A DNA stretch of 64,000 bases. Source: Bacteroidales bacterium (GTDB lineage: Bacteria; Bacteroidota; Bacteroidia; Bacteroidales; UBA12077). Both the position numbers and the translations under genes were made by a program. Below are positions 28,923 through 36,029 of the stretch, in pieces (the first letter of the stretch is position 1; each line of letters opens with the position of its first letter). The stretch spans positions 1-64,000 of the forward strand of contig WTBR01000040.1 in NCBI GenBank assembly GCA_013138975.1, given 5' to 3'. The notes under the pieces are model-generated. The model did no database searches. It saw only the letters and a program-made list of their open reading frames with translations, and was not told the DNA's origin.

Positions 28923-28955
28923 TTTGTAAAATCAAAAGCAATTTGACTATATTTG
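28923..28955 (+). promoter_or_regulatory. Candidate sigma-70-type Bacteroidota promoter for the XRE regulator
   Basis: TTTG at 28923-28926 and TATATTTG at 28948-28955, matching the Bacteroidota -33/-7 consensus TTTG and TAnnTTTG, with a 21-base spacer. The -7 box lies 33 bases before the start codon. A short inverted repeat (TTTGACTATATTTGTCAAA, 28942-28960) overlaps the -7 box and could be the regulator's own operator. Confidence 0.55.
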
Positions 28956-28987
28956 TCAAACGGATTTGAACAAGTGATATTTCACAA

Positions 28988-29305
28988 ATGGATATAAACA
29001 AAACAACGGGCGAAATACTTCGTGAAAAAAGAGAAGAAAAAGGACTGCTTTTGCGGCATGTTTCTGCTAAACTCGACATTGATACTGCAATACTTAGTAA
29101 AATTGAACGAAGCGAACGAAAAGCCTCAAAAGAACAAATTCTAAAGCTCGCTGAAATTCTTGATTTGAATAAAGATGATTTGCTTATTCAATATCTGAGT
29201 GAAAAAATTCTTTACGAAATAAAAGATGAAGAACTTGGAAGCAAAGCATTAAAAGCGGCTGAAAGAAAAATTAGATACATTAAAAAGAATAATAGCAAAG
29301 ATTAA
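28988..29305 (+). CDS. XRE-family helix-turn-helix transcriptional regulator
   Basis: A 105-residue protein with a lambda-repressor-like HTH at about residues 8-62 (ILREKREEKGLLLRHVSAKLDIDTAILSKIERSERKASKEQILKLAEIL pattern) and a short basic Lys-rich tail. Proteins of this size act as repressors of restriction-modification or toxin modules or as controllers of phase-variable loci. It is the first gene of the accessory island, separated from the nucleotidyltransferase-HEPN gene by 135 bases, so it may regulate itself and that gene. An inverted repeat at its own -7 box supports autoregulation as inference. Confidence 0.88.
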   Translation: MDINKTTGEILREKREEKGLLLRHVSAKLDIDTAILSKIERSERKASKEQILKLAEILDLNKDDLLIQYLSEKILYEIKDEELGSKALKAAERKIRYIKKNNSKD

Positions 29306-29440
29306 TGCAATTAAAATTATACAAATATCAGGCAGTAGCGATGAAATTTGGTGTCATTTAACTTGATGAAAAAAAATTGACAATGCTTGTGCTGACCGAA
29401 TTCATTGAAATATTAGTATGAATTTATAAATAAAAAATAA

Positions 29441-30328
29441 GTGATCGATTTAACAAAAATATTATCATATCTACCTGAAAGCAAGGTTACGGAACTGGAA
29501 ACAGTGACCAAACGAATTGTAAACACAGGTAATGCAGAGATCGTTATACTATTTGGTTCGTATGCCCGAGGAGACTATAAGGAAAAAAGAAGAATTGACC
29601 AAGGCAGAAAAAGTGATTATGATATTTTAGTCGTTGTTTCAGATTATGAAACAAAGAAAGAATTACGAACAGAATTAAGAGCAGTATTTAAAGATATTTC
29701 GGTTCATGTACAATTGATAGTTGAAGAAATACATTATGTAAACAATAGCCTGGAAGAAAAACAATTCTTTTTTACTGACATTAAACGAGAAGGAAAAGTT
29801 CTATTCAATTCAGGGAAATTTGAATTATCTGACTCCAAGGAATTAACACCAACTCGCAGACGAGAAATTGCTGAAGAGGATTTTAAGGAGTGGTTTGAAA
29901 TGGCTTCGGCTTTTTTTAATGGACATAAAGAAACTTTAAAAAACGATAATAATAAATCTGTTTTTTTACGAAAAGCTTCCTTTGAATTACAACAAGCAGT
30001 AGAAATGTGCTACACCGCTATAGAATTGGTATTTACCCATTACAATCCTTACGAGCACAACCTGGAAATATTACGTGAACGTGTATTACAGTTTGATAGC
30101 CGCATAAAAGAGTTTTTACCTTACGAAACCAAAGAACAAAAAGAATTGTTTGATTATTTAAACTTTGCCTACATTGGCGGGAGATACAGAAGCAAAAAAG
30201 ATTTTCCTGTTACCCAAGAACAACTGGATTATTGGAAAACAGAGGTGAAACAACTTCTTGATTTAACAGAAACAATATGCAAAGAGCGGATTGATTGTTT
30301 GAGAGGAATTGAAAAAAGAAAAAGCTGA
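29441..30328 (+). CDS. Nucleotidyltransferase-HEPN two-domain protein
   Basis: A 295-residue single chain. Residues about 20-110 form a minimal nucleotidyltransferase domain: GSYARGD at 39-45 and Asp59-Tyr-Asp61 give the G-S-x-D-x-D signature. The third acidic residue expected on a later strand is not obvious (HVQLIVEE at that place), and an 11-residue basic insertion lies between the two motifs. Residues about 145-285 are a HEPN domain, with FELQQAVEMCYTAIELVF, a later HNLEILRE and GGRYRSKKDFPVT near the end. In MNT/HEPN toxin-antitoxin pairs the same domains are on two proteins, HEPN as RNase and MNT as AMP-transferring antitoxin. Here they are fused. The GTG start is used because no ATG fits. 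It lies beside a type I restriction system. Confidence 0.85.
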   Translation: MIDLTKILSYLPESKVTELETVTKRIVNTGNAEIVILFGSYARGDYKEKRRIDQGRKSDYDILVVVSDYETKKELRTELRAVFKDISVHVQLIVEEIHYVNNSLEEKQFFFTDIKREGKVLFNSGKFELSDSKELTPTRRREIAEEDFKEWFEMASAFFNGHKETLKNDNNKSVFLRKASFELQQAVEMCYTAIELVFTHYNPYEHNLEILRERVLQFDSRIKEFLPYETKEQKELFDYLNFAYIGGRYRSKKDFPVTQEQLDYWKTEVKQLLDLTETICKERIDCLRGIEKRKS

Positions 30329-30422
30329 TAATAATGTAGATATTTCTGTCTCGTTTTTTATCAGGCTTGGTTTAGTTGTAATAAGTAAAAAAAACATTCT
30401 TCCCCCCTCCTTTGCAGCTTTC

Positions 30423-30440
30423 AGCTGCATTTGTGATTTT
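30423..30440. repeat. 18-base direct repeat, right copy
   Basis: Identical to 28854-28871 and in the same orientation. Similarity continues weakly for another ten bases. A further AGCTGCA follows at 30463. Confidence 0.75.
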
Positions 30441-30609
30441 TCCATCCCTCATTTTACAAATTAGCTGCAAAACCACTAAACAGTTTAAGTTTTCTTTTGG
30501 TAAATTCTATTACAGATTAACCCCTTTATAGGAGCAAAATCTGTAGTGAGCTATATAATCAAACTTGTCTATATATTCTTCAAACTATTTGTTTAGCATT
30601 ACGTATGAA

Positions 30610-30648
30610 TTTGTAAAACGAACGTTTTTGTTATATTTGTTATAACAA
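30610..30648 (+). promoter_or_regulatory. Promoter with overlapping operator-like inverted repeat, hsd operon
   Basis: TTTG at 30610-30613, an 18-base spacer, and TATATTTG at 30632-30639 give a near-consensus Bacteroidota promoter. An 8-base inverted repeat TTGTTATA (30628-30635) / TATAACAA (30641-30648) with a 5-base centre covers the -7 box, so a dimeric repressor bound there would block the promoter. The transcript would begin about 30646, leaving a leader of about 250 bases before hsdM. Confidence 0.6.
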
Positions 30649-30750
30649 GAAATTAGCAATAGGTTAAAAAAGAAGAATCTCGTAAAAAGTTAGGCGCAAA
30701 TTCGAGGGAATTTATTTTGTTTTTTTCTTCTCCCCGCAAAAGGAAAAAGA

Positions 30751-30867
30751 AACCCAGCCCACAAAACAGTACATTTGCAAACCACACGAGCTAACTCGTA
30801 AACCAAAGTTTGCAAAAAAGCTGTTTTTTTGCTAATGCACCAGTGCTTTTTTGTTATTTTGTGGGTT
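30751..30867 (+). ncRNA. Structured 5' leader of hsdM (candidate RNA element or repeat)
   Basis: Complementary segments nest around a centre at 30791-30794: CGAG 30787-30790 with CTCG 30795-30798; TTTGCAAAC 30774-30782 with GTTTGCAAA 30808-30816; AAAACAG 30763-30769 with CTGTTTT 30821-30827; and, further out, CCCACAAAA 30758-30766 with TTTTGTGGG 30857-30865. The last two alternatives share bases, so two mutually exclusive folds are possible. It lies directly upstream of the hsdM start codon. No known riboswitch class is recognised. Confidence 0.5.
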
Positions 30868-30894
30868 ATTTGAAAATTGATTAATAAATATTAA

Positions 30895-33111
30895 ATGACT
30901 AATAAAGAATTTAAAAAACTTAAAGATGACCTTTGGCTGGCAGCCAACAAGTTACGTGCAGATAGCGATTTAAAATCAAATGATTACTCGCCACCTGTTT
31001 TGGGTATCATCTTTTTAAAGTTTGCCGATATAAAATACAGTCAGTACGAAAAGGAGATAAAAGCAGAATTTGAGAAAAATAAAGGAAATCGATTGAAAGC
31101 ACCCATTGAAAAAATTGCAATTGAAAAATGCGGTTTATACATTCCAGACACAGCTCGATACCACTACCTAAAAGACTTACCGGAAGGCGACCAGGATAAC
31201 CCGATTGATAAAGCGGTAATTCAAGCAATGAAAGACATTGAAAAACATGTTGTTTCGTTGAAAGATACTTTACCAAAGGATGAGTATTATGAAATTACAC
31301 GAAAAGGACAAAGTCTTTTAAAGCAACTGCTAAAATTATTTTCAACTATACCTGATGACAGTAATGGAGATTTACTGGGTAAGATTTATGAATTTTTCCT
31401 TGGTAAATTTGGTTTGGACGAAGCTCAAAAAGGAGGAGAATTCTTTACACCTACTTCGGTTGTAAATCTGATGGTTGAATACATTGAACCTTATCACGGT
31501 AAAATATTTGACCCTGCTTGTGGTTCCGGCGGTATGTTTGTGCAAAGTGCTAATTTTATTCGCAGGCATCATTTACAAAAAGGTGCTGTATCACCCATAT
31601 ATGTTTACGGACAAGAGAAAACTCTGCAAACTGTAAACTTGGGTAAAATGAACCTTGCCATAAATGGACTACGAGGTGAAATAAAACAAGGTGATAGTTA
31701 CGCCGAAGACCTTTACGACAGTTTTGGTAAGTTTGATTTTGTAATGGCTAATCCTCCTTTTAATGTGAAGGAAGTAAATGAGGACACGGTTAAAAAAGAC
31801 AAACGATTTACCGAATATGGTTTGCCAAAATCTAAAAGTAAAAAGAAAAGTGCAGGTGTAGTAAATATTCCAAACGGAAACTATTTATGGATTAGTCTTT
31901 TTGCCACTTCGTTAAACGAAACTGGAAAAGCAGCACTTGTAATGTCAAATTCTGCCAGTGATGCAGGACATTCGGAATATGATATTCGCCAAACCTTAGT
32001 GCGAAAAGGCTTAATTTCTGGGATGTTAACCTTGCCAAGCAATATGTTTAGCACGGTTACGCTACCTGCCACGCTTTGGTTTTTCGATAAAAGTAATGAA
32101 ATAGCAGATTTTGAAACTGGAAAAGACAAAATACAAATACTGTTTGTTTACTCGCGCAACGTGTTTCATCAGGTTGACAGAGCACACCGTGAGTTTACCG
32201 ACGAACAATTGCAAAACCTTGCAGCCATAAACTATTTACGTAAAGGCAACCGTAAATTCTTTATTGAATTGGTTCATAGTCATTACGAAAACGCATTTGT
32301 GCGATTACCAATATTAAAAGAATTATTGCAAGAATCGACTAAATCTATTCAGGAACAATATGAAGCTTTTTCAAAATGGGCTGCTACTACCAAACCCAAC
32401 AAAGAACAAAAGGAACTATTGGACAAGGAACAGTTTTTCGAAAAGTTAAAGACATTTACTGTTTCTGATACCAAAAAAGTAATTGAAGATATTGATAAAG
32501 CACTTGCCGATTTTGAAAAATACACTAAAAATTATGATGCCGAAAAACCGAAAGAAATAAACTCGGCTCAACATATTTTATTACAAGACAACGAAACGCT
32601 GTTGCAAGACTATTTGGTAGTAAAAAAGGCACTAGAGAAAAGTTTCCGAAAATATGAAAATCTTTTCAAACTAGCAGAAAGCAAGCTAAAATCAAAAGAT
32701 GATAAAAAATGGAAAGCTCTTGCTAAACCAAAAGAGATACGTTTATTGCTTGATAAACTTAATGAGTACAGCAACCTTACTAAAAGTAACAATTACGAAT
32801 ACGAAGAAAAAAGCCCTGTTTATTTCCTTAAAATGGCAGAATGGCTGCAACAACGTTTTCCCTTAGCCAAATACGAAGATGTAACCGGACTATGTAAACT
32901 GGCAAACATTGCAGATATTGAAGAACAGGACTACTCATTAAATCCCGGTCGTTATGTAGGTGTGGTTATTGAAGAGGATGGTATGACCGAAGAAGAGTTT
33001 GAAACGGAAATTAAAAGCCTGAATACCGAACTAACTTCACTTAATGGAAAAGCATCTGAATTAGAAAGAACTATTAATCAAAACCTTCTAAATCTTTTTG
33101 AAAATGAATAA
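30895..33111 (+). CDS. hsdM: Type I restriction-modification system DNA methyltransferase subunit
   Basis: A 738-residue N6-adenine methyltransferase. Residues about 1-150 are the helical HsdM N-terminal domain; SAM motif I FDPACGSGG is at 205-213 and the catalytic motif IV NPPF at 286-289. The family's usual length is about 500; here a C-terminal region of about 230 residues, rich in Lys/Glu and probably coiled coil, follows. It likely contacts HsdS or HsdR. It ends 14 bases after the start of hsdS, so translation is coupled. With HsdS it protects the host by methylating the target; with HsdR it cleaves unmethylated DNA. Confidence 0.95.
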   Translation: MTNKEFKKLKDDLWLAANKLRADSDLKSNDYSPPVLGIIFLKFADIKYSQYEKEIKAEFEKNKGNRLKAPIEKIAIEKCGLYIPDTARYHYLKDLPEGDQDNPIDKAVIQAMKDIEKHVVSLKDTLPKDEYYEITRKGQSLLKQLLKLFSTIPDDSNGDLLGKIYEFFLGKFGLDEAQKGGEFFTPTSVVNLMVEYIEPYHGKIFDPACGSGGMFVQSANFIRRHHLQKGAVSPIYVYGQEKTLQTVNLGKMNLAINGLRGEIKQGDSYAEDLYDSFGKFDFVMANPPFNVKEVNEDTVKKDKRFTEYGLPKSKSKKKSAGVVNIPNGNYLWISLFATSLNETGKAALVMSNSASDAGHSEYDIRQTLVRKGLISGMLTLPSNMFSTVTLPATLWFFDKSNEIADFETGKDKIQILFVYSRNVFHQVDRAHREFTDEQLQNLAAINYLRKGNRKFFIELVHSHYENAFVRLPILKELLQESTKSIQEQYEAFSKWAATTKPNKEQKELLDKEQFFEKLKTFTVSDTKKVIEDIDKALADFEKYTKNYDAEKPKEINSAQHILLQDNETLLQDYLVVKKALEKSFRKYENLFKLAESKLKSKDDKKWKALAKPKEIRLLLDKLNEYSNLTKSNNYEYEEKSPVYFLKMAEWLQQRFPLAKYEDVTGLCKLANIADIEEQDYSLNPGRYVGVVIEEDGMTEEEFETEIKSLNTELTSLNGKASELERTINQNLLNLFENE

Positions 33112-34348
33112 TTGGGATGAAGTTAAATTAGATGAATTAGGGATAGTTGCAAGAGGCAAGTCAAAGCATAGACCTAGAAATGCACCTGAATTATATGGAG
33201 GAAAATACCCTTTTATTCAAACAGGTGATATAAAAGGGGCGGAATATTATGTTAATAAATATTCGCAAACATATAGCGAAAAAGGTTTAGCTCAGAGTAA
33301 ATTATGGAATAAAGGAACACTTTGTATTACTATAGCTGCTAATATAGCTGAAACTGCCATTCTTGGTATTGATGCTTGTTTTCCAGATAGTATAATAGGT
33401 TTTATACCATATCCTAAAAAAGCAGATGTAAGATTTGTTAAATATCAGTTTGATTTAATTAAAAAGCATCTTCAATCAATATCACAAGGAACAACTCAAG
33501 ATAATTTAAGTCAAGGTAAGTTATTAAGATTTGATTTTAAAGCTCCATTAATCCTTGAACAACTGCGCATAGCTGATATCCTTATTGGTTACGATGAACT
33601 TATAGAAACCAACAACCGTCGCATAGCCATTTTAGAGCAAACAGCAGAGCAAATTTACAAAGAGTGGTTTGTACGCATGCGATTCCCTGATTACGAAAAT
33701 GCTGTATTTGAAAAAGGTATACCAACGGATTGGGAAATTAAAACGATTAAAGATTTTGGTAAAGTTGTAACAGGGAAAACTCCTAGTACCTCTGAATCTA
33801 GATATTATGGTGGAAAATATCCTTTTATCAAAACGCCTGATATGCATGGTAATATATTTGCCCTTCAAACAGAAGAGACACTTTCTGAAGATGGTTTTAA
33901 TAGCCAAAAATCACAAAAACTACCTGCAAATTCAATTTCTGTTAGTTGTATTGGGACAGGCGGTGTTGTTGCAATAACAACTACAGAATGTATGACAAAT
34001 CAGCAAATTAACACCATAATATTAAAGGATAAAAAGGCACTTGAATTTTTATATTTTGCTTGTAATGGTTTAAAGACAATGATAGAAATGTTTGGTTCAA
34101 CCGGAGCAACAATGACGAATTTAAGCAAAGGCAAATTTGAAAAGCTTAAGCTAATAAAACCATCAAATGATTTAATTGAAGATTTTTCGAAAATTACAAA
34201 ATCCATGTTTTCTCAAATTAGGAATTTAATGGTACAACAGGTTAATCTCAAACAAACCCGTGATTTATTATTGCCTCGTTTGATAAGTGGTAAATTGACA
34301 GTAAAAGAGGCAGAAAAAGAATTAGACAATTTAACACAGCCCATATAA
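33098..34348 (+). CDS. hsdS: Type I restriction-modification specificity subunit
   Basis: A 416-residue protein with two target-recognition domains. The first is about residues 1-150, and the central conserved helix LEQLRIADILIGYDELIETNNRRIAILEQTAEQIYKEWF (about 150-190) is followed by a second TRD and a final helix QVNLKQTRDLLLPRLISGKLTV. Each TRD reads half of a bipartite DNA target. The start could be ATG 33098 or the ATG two codons later; the overlap with hsdM holds in both cases. TRD composition differs from the rest, as expected for variable domains. Confidence 0.93.
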   Translation: MKMNNWDEVKLDELGIVARGKSKHRPRNAPELYGGKYPFIQTGDIKGAEYYVNKYSQTYSEKGLAQSKLWNKGTLCITIAANIAETAILGIDACFPDSIIGFIPYPKKADVRFVKYQFDLIKKHLQSISQGTTQDNLSQGKLLRFDFKAPLILEQLRIADILIGYDELIETNNRRIAILEQTAEQIYKEWFVRMRFPDYENAVFEKGIPTDWEIKTIKDFGKVVTGKTPSTSESRYYGGKYPFIKTPDMHGNIFALQTEETLSEDGFNSQKSQKLPANSISVSCIGTGGVVAITTTECMTNQQINTIILKDKKALEFLYFACNGLKTMIEMFGSTGATMTNLSKGKFEKLKLIKPSNDLIEDFSKITKSMFSQIRNLMVQQVNLKQTRDLLLPRLISGKLTVKEAEKELDNLTQPI

Positions 34349-34349
34349 T

Positions 34350-36023
34350 ATGGATTATAAAAGCACCATATCCGATATATTTAGTCCGCGAAAAAACACT
34401 TTCGCAGTACCTAATTACCAACGCGCTTATTCATGGGAAGTAGGTAGTGATGAAGATAAACAAGTACCTCAATTTTTAACCGACCTTAAAGAGCATCCCC
34501 TAAATGTACCTCAGTATCATTTGGGTCATTTTCTTTTTGAGCAAGATAAGCATGATAGAAATAGGTTTTGGATAATTGATGGTCAACAACGAATGACTAC
34601 AGCTGTTATTTTTATGAGTTGTATTTACAGGAGGTTGACGGATGAGCCTGAAATGGAAAAAGTTACCGCTAACATATATAATGAATATCTTATTAATACG
34701 GATGATAAGCAGAAATTTGAAACGGTTAATTACGATAATAACTTTTTCATCAATATTATTATTGAGAATCGTTCAGATACTACCGATACTAAATCAAGGA
34801 ACAGAATAATTGAAGCAGAACAATATTTTAGAAAAGAAATATCAAAAGTTGATATTGATACCATTTTTCATTGGAAACAATTAGTAGAAAATGCAAAAAT
34901 AACAACTGATACTGTTGACGATAAAGCCGAAGCAACACAAATTTTCACCTTTCAAAACGACAGAGGCAAAGACCTTACTAATTTGGAAAAATTAAAAGCA
35001 TTTTTGATGCTTCAAGTTTACCTTTCGTGTAAAACAGCTGAAACAGACCCTAATGCAGCAATAAACTATATTGAAAAGGAATTTGAGTCCATATACAGGT
35101 CTCTTGAAAAAATTGAAATAGCAAACGAAAACCAAATATTAAGCTACCATACCACCGCCTTTCTAGCTTTATCTGGTACTGCTATGGAAAGGGTCAAAAT
35201 TGCTTTTAACAAACAAATAGAATCCAATCAACAAAAATGGATAAAAGATTTTGCGGTTAATTTAAAAGAATCTTTCGAATATACGCTGTCAATTCAGGCC
35301 AAGAGAAAAGAAAAGAGTTATATCGCAGATTTGTTATATTTAGATACACCTAACTCATTCCCACTTCTTTTAAAACTTTATCATTTTCAAATTTCAAACC
35401 CTGAAAGAGAGGGTTTATTAAAATTAGTAGAGATTATACTTTTCAAATTAAAATATACTTCTGGAAATTATTACACAAATTATTTGCCTAATCGGGCTTT
35501 AAGTTTTAAAGGTGATATCCAAGACCTGAAGAATAAACTAATTTATGACGCAAAGAATGGTTTTAAGCATTATTGGAATTTTGAACATGACTTCACCAGA
35601 TATCTTGAAGGAGATAACCACTATTTTAGTTTGACCAGGTATTTATTATGGAAATACGAAAACAAACTTAGAGAAGAAGTTAGAGAACCTGCTATGCTAT
35701 ATCCCGAATTTGCTAATCTATACGGTACAGCAAAGTTTGAAAATACAATTGACCACTGGACACCTCAAAATCCATATGAAGTAGAATATAAAGAAGAGTT
35801 TAATCAAAAATATCTTCATAATATAGGAAACATGGTTTTAAGTACAAGGGGAAGAAATGCAAGTGATAGTAATAATTTACCTTCTAATAGGTCAACCGAG
35901 TCTGTATTAATCTCAAGACAAAAATTGGAACCTTTTAAAAGTAAATGGGAGAAAGTTGAAATTAAAAATAGACAAAAGGAGATTGTTGATTTTGCATTAG
36001 ATTACTGGAATCCTGATAAATAA
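34350..36023 (+). CDS. DUF262/DUF1524 protein (GmrSD-like nuclease) inside the type I operon
   Basis: A 557-residue protein. Residues about 5-230 are a DUF262 (ParB/sulfiredoxin-like) domain with YQRAYSWE at 23-30 and the hallmark DGQQR at 77-81. The C-terminal part is a DUF1524 His-Me finger nuclease with IDHWTPQNP near 467-475 and LHNIGNMVLSTRGRNASDSN near 489-508. GmrSD-type enzymes use NTP binding by DUF262 to direct cleavage of modified phage DNA by DUF1524. The gene starts 1 base after hsdS stops and ends 6 bases before hsdR, so it is translated with the type I genes. It could add a type IV activity (cutting modified DNA) to a system that cuts unmodified DNA. The nuclease's His is present, but I have not verified all active-site residues. 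Confidence 0.85.
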   Translation: MDYKSTISDIFSPRKNTFAVPNYQRAYSWEVGSDEDKQVPQFLTDLKEHPLNVPQYHLGHFLFEQDKHDRNRFWIIDGQQRMTTAVIFMSCIYRRLTDEPEMEKVTANIYNEYLINTDDKQKFETVNYDNNFFINIIIENRSDTTDTKSRNRIIEAEQYFRKEISKVDIDTIFHWKQLVENAKITTDTVDDKAEATQIFTFQNDRGKDLTNLEKLKAFLMLQVYLSCKTAETDPNAAINYIEKEFESIYRSLEKIEIANENQILSYHTTAFLALSGTAMERVKIAFNKQIESNQQKWIKDFAVNLKESFEYTLSIQAKRKEKSYIADLLYLDTPNSFPLLLKLYHFQISNPEREGLLKLVEIILFKLKYTSGNYYTNYLPNRALSFKGDIQDLKNKLIYDAKNGFKHYWNFEHDFTRYLEGDNHYFSLTRYLLWKYENKLREEVREPAMLYPEFANLYGTAKFENTIDHWTPQNPYEVEYKEEFNQKYLHNIGNMVLSTRGRNASDSNNLPSNRSTESVLISRQKLEPFKSKWEKVEIKNRQKEIVDFALDYWNPDK

Positions 36024-36029
36024 ATACAA

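Larger units (their letters stand above)
28645..28987. other. Intergenic region at the left edge of the accessory island
   Basis: No complete gene is visible in these 343 bases. On plus, codons from about 28703 to 28826 stay open after a stop without a start codon and end inside the palindrome at 28803-28846, so this may be the decayed tail of a lost gene. The stretch also holds the first copy of an 18-base direct repeat (28854-28871) and the promoter of the regulator gene at 28988. Confidence 0.5.
30329..30894. other. Intergenic region and leader upstream of the restriction operon
   Basis: These 566 bases have no recognisable gene. They hold the right copy of the 18-base direct repeat, a strong promoter match with an overlapping inverted repeat (30610-30648) and a foldable leader (30751-30867), listed separately. 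Confidence 0.7.

Noticed and set aside
30689..30695. GTTAGGC, matching the integron attC core GTTRRRY
   Set aside because: No inverse RYYYAAC partner or attC-like structure is found around it, and no integrase gene is present.
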